64,000 nt of DNA from Culturomica massiliensis (GCF_900091655.1 NZ_LT594621.1:2232001-2296000); one strand, 5' to 3'. Shown: positions 43,222 to 51,921, numbered from the stretch's first letter. Made by a program: numbers and translations. Notes: a model not told the origin generated them from the letters alone.

Positions 43222-45054
43222 CTATTCTTTCAACAAATCATTTACAAGCTTCTCAAAAAAACCTTTATAGGAAGAAATTCTGATTTTGCCTTCCCGTTTT
43301 TCTTTTTCTTCGATCTGGTAAGCGGCAATGGCAAACCAACGGGCTGCTTTATACCGAATGGATTTATCCTGACAATGCTCATTGATCTTTACCCCCCAGG
43401 CATATAACTCGGTCTCCGGTATCCGTTCTTCATTCCATCTTTCTTCCGCCAGTTCGGAAAACACCCGCCAATCTCCCACTTTTTCCGCCGCATTCATCCG
43501 GGCTTTGCGCAAAATATAATTCCGGTTCTCCACTTTTTCCTTTTTCAATCGCTTTCCGTATTCTTTAAAACCCTTTTCATCGAATACAAATTTTCCCTCT
43601 TGCTCCCGGATATAGCTCTCCGCCCCGGCTTCCCAGACTTCACGAACTTTATCATCAACCTCTTTTTCACCGAATAACGGATAAAACTCCGTCCGGTGGA
43701 TATAAAAATCAGCAAACAAACCGGAGTCGGCAGCTTTAAAATGAGCCCGGAACAGTTTCCAATACTTCATTTCCTTTAATTTCTCCCACGAAAATTCTTC
43801 CAGATAATCTTTTGTGATACGTGCAGCCTCATCCGGCTTCCCGGCCCGTGCCAATAACTGAATATATGTTTCTATAAACTCCTTATCACGATATCCATCC
43901 CGGTATTTGGCAGCTACAGCCGTTAATCCCCTGCCTTCCATAGCTCGCCGGGCTTCCTCTACCAAGCCCGTCGTATCCGGCAATTCCACCACCTGATGAA
44001 GCATATTTCCGGCATTATCCAAAAAATACATTGCAAAAGAAAAATCGGAGGAGAAAGATTTTTCATCTGTTTTAGTCAGATCATAATCCACATTTACAAA
44101 ATGGCGGTTAAAAAAGTCAGCAACTCCGGGGTCCCGGTACACGGTATTTCCCAATGCACGCCTTTCTTTCCCCAACTGACCGTATACGTCGACAAAAATC
44201 AACTTCCCTTCCAAACGGGCTTTTTCCAATACTTCCGGCCAGGGAATATTTATAAAAGTAATCCCTTTTGCTTTTTCCAACGCTTTTTCTCCTTCCTCAA
44301 GAAAACGGTCGGCAGACCACTCCCCTTCTGTCTTATAAATCACTTTTTTTTCCGGATTGACAAACAGATAAGCCGGAAAATTCTTTATCCCATACTGTTC
44401 TGCCCAGCCCCCCGTTGTATCATCGATCTCACAGGGAATAAAATACCGGTTATAGAAATCGGCAACCTTATCCAGATTAAATACGTTTTTCTCCATCCAC
44501 AGGCATTTCCGGCAATCGGAACGGCGGAAATACATAAAAATCGTCTTACTCTCTTCCTGAGCAGCCCGGAATTGTTCATCTGAAAGAGATTTCACAAATT
44601 GTATGGAACGACTGTTATTTTGTTTGATCCGGGCTATTTCCTGGGCCTGTTTAGCGGCATCGGCCAATACTTGCGGATTACGCGCAACTTCCCGGGCATC
44701 GGCTGTTATCAGCAAATCCCCGAACGGCATAAAAAAAGCATAGACAGGAAAAGGGGTCAGTAATAATTTCGGTTCAAAACGTTTACCGGCTTCACTCTGC
44801 ATATCCATATATATAGCAACCGAAGTCCGTCCCAGAAAATGCTTTATGTCCGGATTGGAAAATAATTTTTTGTCGGGCTGTACTCCGGCCGCAACCAACA
44901 CCAATTTATTCTCTCTGACAGCCAACATATTTGCATCTTCCCAATTCATAACAGGCGACATTTGTTGAGCCGCACTTTTTTGTCCGCTATTTATAATAAG
45001 TAATAGAATACAGGTTATTCCTCCGATAATCCGATATGTAAGCTTCATTGTCAT
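43222..45054 (-). CDS. Exported protein with three thioredoxin-like domains, one active CxxC
   Basis: A 610-residue periplasmic protein with a signal peptide (about 1-30, ending AAQQ). Three thioredoxin-like units are visible: about 33-120 (NKLVLVAAGVQPDKKLF, no Cys), about 155-255 with the only redox motif SDCRKCLWME (CxxC) and KNFPAYLFVNPEKKVIYK, and about 270-370 (GKLIFVDVYGQLGKERRALG, no Cys). The remaining 240 residues are helical repeats, TPR-like. It would work as a thiol-disulfide or chaperone-type factor. It begins 4 bp after the HAD gene, so it is in the yhhQ-HAD unit. Confidence 0.78.
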   Translation of the reverse strand: MTMKLTYRIIGGITCILLLIINSGQKSAAQQMSPVMNWEDANMLAVRENKLVLVAAGVQPDKKLFSNPDIKHFLGRTSVAIYMDMQSEAGKRFEPKLLLTPFPVYAFFMPFGDLLITADAREVARNPQVLADAAKQAQEIARIKQNNSRSIQFVKSLSDEQFRAAQEESKTIFMYFRRSDCRKCLWMEKNVFNLDKVADFYNRYFIPCEIDDTTGGWAEQYGIKNFPAYLFVNPEKKVIYKTEGEWSADRFLEEGEKALEKAKGITFINIPWPEVLEKARLEGKLIFVDVYGQLGKERRALGNTVYRDPGVADFFNRHFVNVDYDLTKTDEKSFSSDFSFAMYFLDNAGNMLHQVVELPDTTGLVEEARRAMEGRGLTAVAAKYRDGYRDKEFIETYIQLLARAGKPDEAARITKDYLEEFSWEKLKEMKYWKLFRAHFKAADSGLFADFYIHRTEFYPLFGEKEVDDKVREVWEAGAESYIREQEGKFVFDEKGFKEYGKRLKKEKVENRNYILRKARMNAAEKVGDWRVFSELAEERWNEERIPETELYAWGVKINEHCQDKSIRYKAARWFAIAAYQIEEKEKREGKIRISSYKGFFEKLVNDLLKE

Positions 45055-45058
45055 CGAT

Positions 45059-45712
45059 TCAAATTCGTTCCGTTAATTCCGCTGCTGTTTCTACGATAAA
45101 AGTAGCCCCTGCTGTTTCAAATTCCTCCCGGCAACCGTAACCGTATAAAACTCCTACCGAATCTATACCCATTTCCCCGGCCGCTAAAATATCAAACTTC
45201 CGGTCACCGATCATAACACAACTCCTCCGGTCTGTTATGCCGGCCCGATTCAAAACATAAGTCATAACCTCTTCCTTCCGGTTACGCACCCCATCCAAAC
45301 TGGCCCCGCCTATAAAATCAAAATAACGAGTCAAACCGAGGTCTTCTAAAATTTTTTCAGCAAAAATTTCGGGCTTAGAAGTACAAAGATATAATTTCTT
45401 TCCAGCCTCATGCCATGCTTTCAGTACTTCAGGAATCCCGTTATAAACCCGATTTTCATTGATTCCTTTTGCGACATATCTCTCCCTGTATTTTTCAATG
45501 GCCACCTCTGCCTGCTCTTCGGTAAGCCCATAAAAATCCATAAAAGAATCTTTTAACGGCGGACCTACAAACCGATTCAAACGGGCCCGGTCCGTCTCTT
45601 TAATGCCGCAACAGGCCAATGCATATTGTACGGATTTTGTCACTCCGACCCCCGAATCAATAATCGTACCGTCTAAATCCAATAAAATATGAGCGTATTC
45701 TTTGTTTACCAT
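45059..45712 (-). CDS. HAD hydrolase, phosphoglycolate phosphatase-like
   Basis: A 217-residue HAD-superfamily phosphatase. Motif I is LLDLDGTIID (about 11-20), motif II TSKPE, motif III the Lys in the KPEIFAEK helix region, motif IV MIGDRKFDILAAGEMG. The helical cap (about 20-85) is of the Gph/PGPase type. Length and cap fit phosphoglycolate phosphatase, but this family is broad. Its start overlaps the end of yhhQ by 7 bp, so translation is coupled; in a queuosine-salvage setting a nucleotide or sugar phosphate substrate would be conceivable, which is speculation. Confidence 0.82.
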   Translation of the reverse strand: MVNKEYAHILLDLDGTIIDSGVGVTKSVQYALACCGIKETDRARLNRFVGPPLKDSFMDFYGLTEEQAEVAIEKYRERYVAKGINENRVYNGIPEVLKAWHEAGKKLYLCTSKPEIFAEKILEDLGLTRYFDFIGGASLDGVRNRKEEVMTYVLNRAGITDRRSCVMIGDRKFDILAAGEMGIDSVGVLYGYGCREEFETAGATFIVETAAELTERI

Positions 45713-46389
45713 AAATCTTTAACTTTCAATATATTATATGAAATATCATAATCATACACATCGGTTTTTTCTACCTTTTTGATATAACGGACCACCCGTA
45801 TCGTTATCGGTAATACCAAAACCTCATAAAGCGATTTAAGAACCGCCTGAGTCACAATCATAATCATCAATTCCCGGAATGGAATGAGTCCTCCGAAAGC
45901 TATGGGGAAAAAAATCAAAGAGTCCGCACTCTCCCCGAATAAAGTAGAGACAACAGCCCGGAGAGAAAAATGGCGTCCCCCTGAAGCAATCTTCATCCGG
46001 CTCATCACATAAGCATTCAAAAACGAACCGGCTAAAAAAGCGCAAAGGCTGGCCACCACAATACGAGGTGTCATCCCAAAAACAAAATTGAATCCGGATT
46101 CACCCTCCCAGAATGGTGCAGCCGGTAAAGCCACAGCCAGCTGAGCAAACCCGACGACCATAAAATTCATCGCAAACCCGCACCAAATAATCAAACGGGC
46201 TTTTTTAAAGCCCCATACTTCAGCAATACAATCATTAATAATATAAGATATGGGAAAAACAATGAGACCTGCTGTAGCTGTAATACCGCCAATCTGCACT
46301 ACTTTAGTCTCCAACAAATTAGAGGCAATCAAACAAACGTTGAAAAGTACCCCCAAAAACATAAAAGGAACCGTTACTGTCTTTTGCAT
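45706..46389 (-). CDS. yhhQ: Queuosine precursor transporter (YhhQ/VUT family)
   Basis: About 227 residues with six membrane helices, taking up queuosine precursors (preQ0/preQ1 or queuine) across the inner membrane. Family marks: NLLETKVVQIGGITATAGLIVFP near the start, the IINDCIAEVWGFKKAR motif (conserved Asp and Glu), GESADSLIFFPIAFGG and the closing VLVLPITIRVVRYIKK. The frame extends 68 codons further up, but that stretch covers the promoter and leader; ATG at 46389 (MQKTVTVPFMFLGV) matches the usual family start. It leads the yhhQ-HAD-thioredoxin unit. A preQ1-I-like element ends 3 nt before this ATG. Confidence 0.9.
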   Translation of the reverse strand: MQKTVTVPFMFLGVLFNVCLIASNLLETKVVQIGGITATAGLIVFPISYIINDCIAEVWGFKKARLIIWCGFAMNFMVVGFAQLAVALPAAPFWEGESGFNFVFGMTPRIVVASLCAFLAGSFLNAYVMSRMKIASGGRHFSLRAVVSTLFGESADSLIFFPIAFGGLIPFRELMIMIVTQAVLKSLYEVLVLPITIRVVRYIKKVEKTDVYDYDISYNILKVKDLW

Positions 46390-46392
46390 TTT

Positions 46393-46423
46393 CTTGTTTT
46401 TTACGTGGTTTATCAAGCACACG
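46393..46423 (-). ncRNA. Candidate preQ1-I riboswitch before yhhQ
   Basis: Minus-strand RNA shows a compact H-type pseudoknot: P1 CGUG (46420-46423) with CACG (46404-46407), a 12-nt loop containing CUUG (46414-46417), an A-rich linker UAAAAAA, and a tail CAAG (46393-46396) complementary to the loop CUUG. The loop end UAAACC recalls the C-containing ligand strand of preQ1-I. The tail lies 3 nt before the start codon, fitting control of translation. P1 is short (4 bp), which lowers confidence. The element precedes a queuosine-precursor transporter, the typical target. Confidence 0.6.
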
Positions 46424-46460
46424 GGAAAAACAGGACTTTCCGTTTTTCCGAATGAGGTCA

Positions 46461-46491
46461 CAAAAATAAAGTTTTTTATCCAATACTCAAA
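46461..46491 (-). promoter_or_regulatory. Promoter of the yhhQ operon
   Basis: Minus strand: TTTG (46488-46491), 19 nt, TATTTTTG (46461-46468), perfect consensus. The transcript would begin about 65 nt before the ATG and include the candidate preQ1 element. Confidence 0.75.
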
Positions 46492-46534
46492 AACAGGACA
46501 TTTACCTGTTGCAGATTCCACTAAACTTAGATTA

Positions 46535-46606
46535 TAAATTGTAGATTGTAGATTGATGGTATACAAATTCGTTATCAGATTTTTGTAATCCAAAATCTAC
46601 AATTTA
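46535..46606. repeat. AT-rich intergenic inverted repeat
   Basis: TAAATTGTAGATT (46535-46547) and its perfect complement AATCTACAATTTA (46594-46606), 46 nt apart. Same type as the copy at 33576-33642. It lies just after the end of the TonB-like gene, on the minus strand. Confidence 0.6.
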
Positions 46607-46619
46607 AAATCACTTCATA

Positions 46620-47453
46620 TTAGTTCGTTTTTTCCTTTTCAGGTAAACGGAAAGAAATCGTAACGTAGGTCAATTCCTCAGAGCCCGTATACGTCCATAC
46701 GGGACCTTCGTCCAATAAACGAATCGCTTCTCTGTTGCAGGAATGGGTAATCCATTCTATTACCCGGATCCGGGAAGGCCGGCCGTTCTGATTAACAATA
46801 AACGAAAGACGGATATCACCTTGCAAACCAGCCTTCAGTGCATCCTCCGGATAGACCAAAGAGTTCCGCACAAAACGGTTAAGAACTTCAATCCCTCCCA
46901 CCGGCATCGGTCCGCCCTCAACACTATTCTCTATCTTTACAAGCATATCACTATCTTCAGAAGTATCGGCAAGGACCTTTGCTTTTTTCAGAGCCGGCAC
47001 TAAAGTCATCGTCTCTTTCTCCGCTTCCGTTTCGGAAGAATCTGTTAATGCTTCGGCACGATCTGCCACGCTTCTACTTTCCAGTGCGTTATAACTTACT
47101 ACTGCCGCATGGGTACTGTCCCGGCTCTCTTCTTCATGCATGAAAGCTACAGAACGGGCCAATTGAGGTTGTATCTCCTGATGCGGTATAACCCACCAAA
47201 TCATACCTCCTATTACACATACAGCAGCGGCAATAGCCCATGCTTTCCAAGCCATATGCCAACCTCCGTTCACACGTTTATGCAAACGTACAGTCAAATT
47301 ATCCAACCCCTTTGCCGAATCGTCGACGGCGGTCAATCCTTCCAAGGCTTCAAACATAAACGGATCAGACAAAGCCTCCCGTTCCAGGCGGTTGGCTTTT
47401 TTCCCCCTCCGGTCCCCCCGAAGATATTCCATCAATCTATCCGTAAACTCCAT
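46620..47453 (-). CDS. TonB-like energy transducer with N-terminal sigma-linked region
   Basis: A 277-residue protein with one membrane helix (about 70-88). The cytoplasmic N-terminus (about 1-66; TDRLMEYLRGDRRGKKANRLE) resembles short anti-sigma-like heads, and the C-terminal 90 residues are a TonB C-terminal domain: FVRNSLVYPEDALKAGLQGDI, then LSFIVNQNGRPSRIRV. It begins 64 bp after an ECF sigma gene on the same strand. The pair is common in Bacteroidota; the protein may bind the sigma factor, with the TonB domain receiving a periplasmic signal. Confidence 0.82.
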   Translation of the reverse strand: MEFTDRLMEYLRGDRRGKKANRLEREALSDPFMFEALEGLTAVDDSAKGLDNLTVRLHKRVNGGWHMAWKAWAIAAAVCVIGGMIWWVIPHQEIQPQLARSVAFMHEEESRDSTHAAVVSYNALESRSVADRAEALTDSSETEAEKETMTLVPALKKAKVLADTSEDSDMLVKIENSVEGGPMPVGGIEVLNRFVRNSLVYPEDALKAGLQGDIRLSFIVNQNGRPSRIRVIEWITHSCNREAIRLLDEGPVWTYTGSEELTYVTISFRLPEKEKTN

Positions 47454-47517
47454 TGATTAACAATTATACTATTTTTGCCTCAGATTTTATTAACATGAAC
47501 GCCTGTAAACGAAAGAA

Positions 47518-48081
47518 TTATACGATACCTTTCTTTTCCAGGCACAATTTCAGGTTACGTTTCCCATTCTGAATCAAACTCTTCACCAACTTCAACGAAA
47601 AACCGGTCGCCTCTTCTATTTCTTTGTAAGAACGATCCTCCATAAAAAAGCGATAAATACTGATCCGCTGTTTTTCAGGCAGGACTTCTATACATTTTCG
47701 TAAAACTTTTTCATTATGATCCTGTGCCTTTATATCATCCAGATTAAATTCATCGCAGAATTCCATAAAATTTTCATCTAAATTCACAGACAAATCCCGC
47801 GCACGCCGACGAAGTTCCTGTAAGCAACAATTCCGGACACAAGTGTATAGCCAGGCTTTAAAAAAACGGATCTCACTGTGTAAAACCTTTTCCAACAGCT
47901 CTTCAAAAATCTGCATGACAACATCCTGTGCATCCGCACTATTTTTAAGATATTTCAAGGCTACACCGTACACCAAGGGCATATACCGCTCATAAAGTAT
48001 GGCAAATTGCTCCGGCTTACCGCTCTCCCGGTAAGCTGCCAGTAATTCTTCATCATTTATATTTCGGACAATCTTCCTCAA
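47518..48081 (-). CDS. ECF RNA polymerase sigma factor
   Basis: A 187-residue ECF sigma factor. Region 2 is about 20-95 (YMPLVYGVALKYLKNSADAQD, then KAWLYTCVRNCCLQELR), region 4 about 125-180 (LPEKQRISIYRFFMEDRSYKEIEEATGF helix-turn-helix). Probably autoregulated with its TonB-like partner downstream. It differs clearly from the sigma factor at 26.2 kb, so the window holds two independent ECF units. Confidence 0.92.
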   Translation of the reverse strand: MRKIVRNINDEELLAAYRESGKPEQFAILYERYMPLVYGVALKYLKNSADAQDVVMQIFEELLEKVLHSEIRFFKAWLYTCVRNCCLQELRRRARDLSVNLDENFMEFCDEFNLDDIKAQDHNEKVLRKCIEVLPEKQRISIYRFFMEDRSYKEIEEATGFSLKLVKSLIQNGKRNLKLCLEKKGIV

Positions 48082-48159
48082 CTGTACACCTATTGATTAA
48101 ATACAAAGATGATTTTTTTTTCCGAAAATGCAAAAGATCAAATACAGAATATGAGTAAA

Positions 48160-49821
48160 CTAAAGAAATAACATCAAAATCAATTGAGCTATAATGACAC
48201 GGATAAACATAATTAAAGGATATACCGTTGCATAAGCCACAGATGGATTATCTCCGGGAGTTACAGCATTCGCATAATTCAAAGCCATCGGATTAGACAT
48301 GCTGCCACATAACATTCCGGCAACAGAACCGAAATCAATTTTCATAAATTTTAAAGCCAGAGCCGCCACGACCACAACAGGCACAAAAGTAATAGCAAAC
48401 CCGAGACCCAGCCACAGAAGCCCCTCTGCCCGGAAAACCGTTTCAAAGAAATGAGTACCGGCATCCAGCCCCAGACAAGCCAGATACATCGACAAGCCCA
48501 ATCCCCGCAACATTAAATTTGCACTTCTGGTAGTATAAGTAATCATGTGCAAACGGGGACCGAACGCACCCATCAGTATCCCGACAATAATAGGACCGCC
48601 GGCTATTCCCAATTTTACAGGGTAACTGATTCCCGGTATGATAAAAGGTACGGTACCCAAAAACAATCCTAAAACAATACCGATAAACACAGCAACCAAA
48701 TTCGGCTCTTTCAGGCTAAGTACCTTATTGCCAAGCACCTTCTCTACATTTAAAATAGCATTCGCTTCTCCGACAACCGTCAATTTATCCCCCAATTGCA
48801 ACACCAGTTCCGGAGTCGCCAGCAATTCGACTCCTGCCCGGTATATACGGGTAATATTTATTCCGAAATGATTCCGTAACCGAAGCGATCCCAATCTTTT
48901 TCCGTTGATTTCAGAGCGGGTGACCAAAATACGTTGAGATATCAGTTGGCTATCAATTGCATTCCAGTCGATATCGTCCTTATTCCAATCGGCATGTTCC
49001 TGCTCGCCGAACAACATGGTCAGCTTATTGACATCTGCCTCCGAAGTAATAACCAGCAAACGGTCTCCTTCCCGCAATACGGTATCGGAGGTCGGTATCG
49101 TTACCTTCCCATCACGCCACAACCTGGAAATAACAAATTTATGATAAGCCAAAAGTGCAGTCTCTTTAACTGTTTTTCCGAAAATACCCGGATTACATAC
49201 CTGAAAACCGACAATAAAAGGCGCATGCGCCTTGTTCTCATTTTCACCTGCATTCATACTCCGGCAAGGAAACAATTTCCGGACCACCACGATAGCCAAA
49301 ATGACTCCGATAACCCCCAAAGGATAAGCGACAGCACAACCTAAAGCCGGATCCGTATCCTCCATATACAATTGCTTCAAAGTTTGCTGCGCAGCACCCA
49401 ATGCCGGCGTATTTGTAACTGCTCCACTCAATATACCGGTCATATCCGCCAAAGATACCCCGCACACAAAATGAAAAACAATCGTCATCAATGTACCCAG
49501 AAAAACAACAGCCAATGCCAGCATATTCAATGTCATGCCTCCCTTACGAAAAGAACCGAAAAAACCGGGCCCCACCTGTAAACCTAAAGCATAGACAAAA
49601 ATAATCAAACCGAAACTTTCCGCATAATTCAACATTTGCGGGTCTATAGCAAGCCCGAAATGTCCGCCCAATATTCCGACGAAAAAAACGAAAGTAACTC
49701 CCAATGAAATTCCCAGAATCTTCACTTTCCCCAAAACCAAGCCCACAGCCGTTATCAAAGAAAGCACGACAACTGCCTGAATAACCGAATGCTCAACAAA
49801 AAGTCCTCTTAACCATTCCAT
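48160..49821 (-). CDS. AspT/YbjL-family transporter with two TrkA-C domains
   Basis: A 553-residue inner-membrane transporter. It has the duplicated AspT/YidE layout: a five-helix membrane domain (about 10-180; GLIIFVYALGLQVGPGFF), two cytoplasmic TrkA-C (RCK_C) ligand domains (about 195-275 and 290-365; SDTVLREGDRLLVIT and LVLQLGDKLTVVG), and a second five-helix domain (about 375-553; GLSMYLACLGLDAGTHFF). The family includes aspartate:alanine exchangers, but the real substrate is open. It stands alone with its own promoter at 49845-49875. Confidence 0.88.
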   Translation of the reverse strand: MEWLRGLFVEHSVIQAVVVLSLITAVGLVLGKVKILGISLGVTFVFFVGILGGHFGLAIDPQMLNYAESFGLIIFVYALGLQVGPGFFGSFRKGGMTLNMLALAVVFLGTLMTIVFHFVCGVSLADMTGILSGAVTNTPALGAAQQTLKQLYMEDTDPALGCAVAYPLGVIGVILAIVVVRKLFPCRSMNAGENENKAHAPFIVGFQVCNPGIFGKTVKETALLAYHKFVISRLWRDGKVTIPTSDTVLREGDRLLVITSEADVNKLTMLFGEQEHADWNKDDIDWNAIDSQLISQRILVTRSEINGKRLGSLRLRNHFGINITRIYRAGVELLATPELVLQLGDKLTVVGEANAILNVEKVLGNKVLSLKEPNLVAVFIGIVLGLFLGTVPFIIPGISYPVKLGIAGGPIIVGILMGAFGPRLHMITYTTRSANLMLRGLGLSMYLACLGLDAGTHFFETVFRAEGLLWLGLGFAITFVPVVVVAALALKFMKIDFGSVAGMLCGSMSNPMALNYANAVTPGDNPSVAYATVYPLIMFIRVIIAQLILMLFL

Positions 49822-49844
49822 TGTCTATCTCAAATAAAACGCAA

Positions 49845-49875
49845 CAAAGGTAGCACATTTTAAACAGAATTCAAG
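49845..49875 (-). promoter_or_regulatory. Promoter of the AspT-type transporter
   Basis: Minus strand: CTTG (49872-49875), 19 nt, TACCTTTG (49845-49852). The -7 box is exact and the -33 box differs at one base. Confidence 0.55.
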
Positions 49876-49916
49876 TTCGGTCGTTTCGGAATCATCTATC
49901 ATAAAAAGACAAAACA

Positions 49917-49942
49917 AAACCGCCTGAAAAAACAGGCGGTTT
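49917..49942 (-). terminator. Terminator after the M23 peptidase gene
   Basis: Perfect 10-bp hairpin (49917-49926 with 49933-49942), 6-nt loop, followed on the minus strand by TTGTTTTGTC. It ends the M23 gene just upstream of the AspT promoter. Confidence 0.75.
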
Positions 49943-49959
49943 CTCCATACTTGCTATAT

Positions 49960-50724
49960 TTATACCTGATCGATCCGGATTTTTCCCTTGTTATCGGGAG
50001 TAAATACCAAACTTTTATTATATAGTTTTTGGGTGGTAAAATCAATAATTAGGCTCGGATCAAAAGGTTGACCGTTTATCCGCGTTTCGAAATGCAGATG
50101 CTCTGTCGTTGCACGACCGGTCCGCCCTTCTAAAGAAATAGGAGTACCGGCGGTTACTCTATCCCCTGCTTTTACCAAAAATCTGGAATTATGACCGTAT
50201 ACGGTCTCAAGCCCATTGTAATGTCGGATGACCACCACATTTCCATAACCACGGCTCTTACCCGCTATACGGACTATCCCATCAAAAGCCGCCCGTATCG
50301 TATCGTTGGCAAAAGTCTTCAAATCATACCCCGTATGATTTCTGCCGTGCCGCTTTCCATAAGGAGACAAAACCCGCGCATCAGGCAAAGGAAAGACAAA
50401 AGAGTTCTCGGCAATTTGTCCAAAATCGATAAATAATTCATCGCGTTTATAAAACAACTTATCCGTCTTAGCCCGTACCAGATATTTCTCTTCCAAAGTA
50501 AAATCCGCCGAAATATTTACCGCCATCGAAATAAACTCTACCGGTTGAGATATGTAATCAGCCATCACAACTTGAGGTACAACGACCAATTCTTCTGTAG
50601 AAAAAGGCTTGATTTCAGGATTAACCGGAGAAGGTTGCCAAGCAGTTATTCGCTGAGATGAACAAGAAGCGGATACGAAAGCTACAGCGAAAAGTACAAA
50701 TATGAATAGACTGCTAAACTTCAT
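49960..50724 (-). CDS. M23 (LytM-type) metallopeptidase lipoprotein
   Basis: A 254-residue envelope protein that probably cuts or regulates cutting of peptidoglycan cross-bridges. The signal peptide ends in SASC (Cys about 20), so it is likely a lipoprotein. The M23 domain (about 120-245) has the zinc motif HxxxD as RNHTGYDL, then GNVVVIRHYNGLETVYGHNS and the HLHFE (HxH) motif near the end; all zinc ligands are present, so it may be active. TATCTTTG on the minus strand at 50774-50781 is a probable -7 box. It is a single-gene unit. Confidence 0.9.
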   Translation of the reverse strand: MKFSSLFIFVLFAVAFVSASCSSQRITAWQPSPVNPEIKPFSTEELVVVPQVVMADYISQPVEFISMAVNISADFTLEEKYLVRAKTDKLFYKRDELFIDFGQIAENSFVFPLPDARVLSPYGKRHGRNHTGYDLKTFANDTIRAAFDGIVRIAGKSRGYGNVVVIRHYNGLETVYGHNSRFLVKAGDRVTAGTPISLEGRTGRATTEHLHFETRINGQPFDPSLIIDFTTQKLYNKSLVFTPDNKGKIRIDQV

Positions 50725-50944
50725 TTTTTTTTAAATCACGTTCAATTGCTTTAATTGAAATAAGAACAAAGGACAAAGATAAAGAAAATACGCCTAACAC
50801 ACATAAAACCAGCGGCCAGGTCAACACTCTTTAACTTTTTATAAGCTAGATTAATTCTACAAATCCAACGACGAAAGTATGGCAAACTGCATATTCCAAT
50901 CGTATATCTGCGATTTTAGATAAAATAAATCTGCCATCAAATCA

Positions 50945-51724
50945 TTACACTATCTTTTTTGCGATATAAAATACATAACCGTAGAATTCTTTGTATCTGT
51001 GGTATAATTCCTCTTCATGATCCGAAGACGCAACAAACTCTTCGGCATTTTTATTTCCTGCATATTCAACCAGAAACTTTTCCCGGACCGTAGCCAGCGG
51101 AGCATAATAATGTTCAGTCCAGCAAATTTCAGGCAGAATGAAGGTAGCAACGGGAATATACCCCGCTTTCTGTATCCGGGCCACTTTATTGGGAATCGTA
51201 TCTACCTCCGGATAAAGTTCCATCCAGAAATTATGAATTTCTGCCGGACGTTGTTCGGTAAACCACGAGATCTCGGAAACAGCAATATATCCTCCTGTTT
51301 TCAGATATTTACGCCACTCGTTCAGGCCCCTTTCAAAACCGATATTATAAATAGCGCCTTCCGACCAGATCAAGTCTAATTCTTCCTCCCGGAAAGGCAG
51401 ATTGTCCATCGAACCAACAACACCTTTCACTCTGTCCTGAAGATTCAGTTTCCCGGCGTTACGGTTGAACCGGTCAATGAATCCCGGAAAAAAATCGATA
51501 CCTGTAATATGTCCCGGTGCATGCTGTGCCAATACCATCGTCTGACCGCCCGTTCCACAACCGATGTCAGCGATATGGGAGTTATCGGTAAGGTTATCTA
51601 TAAAACTCAACGCTTTAAGGGTTACTTCGGGGCTACCCGGTCCCTGCCGCTCCGTATTTAAAAAAAAGTCACAAATAAAATTAAAATCAAATTCGTGAAT
51701 GTTTGTGATATTCTCATTATCCAT
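50945..51724 (-). CDS. Class I SAM-dependent methyltransferase
   Basis: A 259-residue cytoplasmic methyltransferase. The SAM-binding motif I is IADIGCGTGGQT (about 48-59), followed by the acidic end of strand 2 GIDFFPGF and motif IV-like LDLIWSEGAIYNIGF. The start block NIHEFDFNFICDFFLNTERQGPGSPEVT is shared by Bacteroidales members of this group. An ATG at 51757 is in frame but lies inside a hairpin of the leader; ATG at 51724 (MDNENITNIHEFDF) is better. Substrate unknown. The gene has a promoter about 200 bp upstream and therefore a long structured leader. Confidence 0.88.
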   Translation of the reverse strand: MDNENITNIHEFDFNFICDFFLNTERQGPGSPEVTLKALSFIDNLTDNSHIADIGCGTGGQTMVLAQHAPGHITGIDFFPGFIDRFNRNAGKLNLQDRVKGVVGSMDNLPFREEELDLIWSEGAIYNIGFERGLNEWRKYLKTGGYIAVSEISWFTEQRPAEIHNFWMELYPEVDTIPNKVARIQKAGYIPVATFILPEICWTEHYYAPLATVREKFLVEYAGNKNAEEFVASSDHEEELYHRYKEFYGYVFYIAKKIV

Positions 51725-51920
51725 TGTCTTCGTATATTTTGCATACACGGAAAGCATAACGATGCTTTCATCATTGTACGCGGATTAAAAACCTAATTTA
51801 TAATAAACAGAAACTATCCTCGGGTAGAATTACCCGAAAATAAACCGAAAGACAATCTGTACAGGAAATACAGATTGTTTAACTCACCAAATCCGATTGA
51901 AATAGATTGTTTAACATGCG
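51725..51920 (-). promoter_or_regulatory. Structured 5' leader of the methyltransferase gene
   Basis: Between the promoter and the ATG at 51724, the minus-strand RNA (about 190 nt) has three perfect hairpins: 10 bp with 7-nt loop (51852-51878), 6 bp with 4-nt loop CGGGTA/TACCCG (51821-51836) and 8 bp with 4-nt loop GAAAGCAT/ATGCTTTC (51750-51769). The word GTTAAACAATCT appears twice (51904-51915 and 51872-51883); the first copy could pair with the 3' arm of the first hairpin instead, so two folds compete. It matches no riboswitch class I know. Confidence 0.5.
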
Positions 51921-51921
51921 G

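Noticed and set aside
43996..44583. 195-codon plus-strand open frame inside the thioredoxin-like gene
   Set aside because: Antisense shadow; the minus-strand protein has signal peptide and thioredoxin motifs.
46390..46593. 68-codon extension of yhhQ
   Set aside because: The stretch holds a perfect promoter and the preQ1-like leader, and the family starts at the MQKTVTVPFMFLG methionine.
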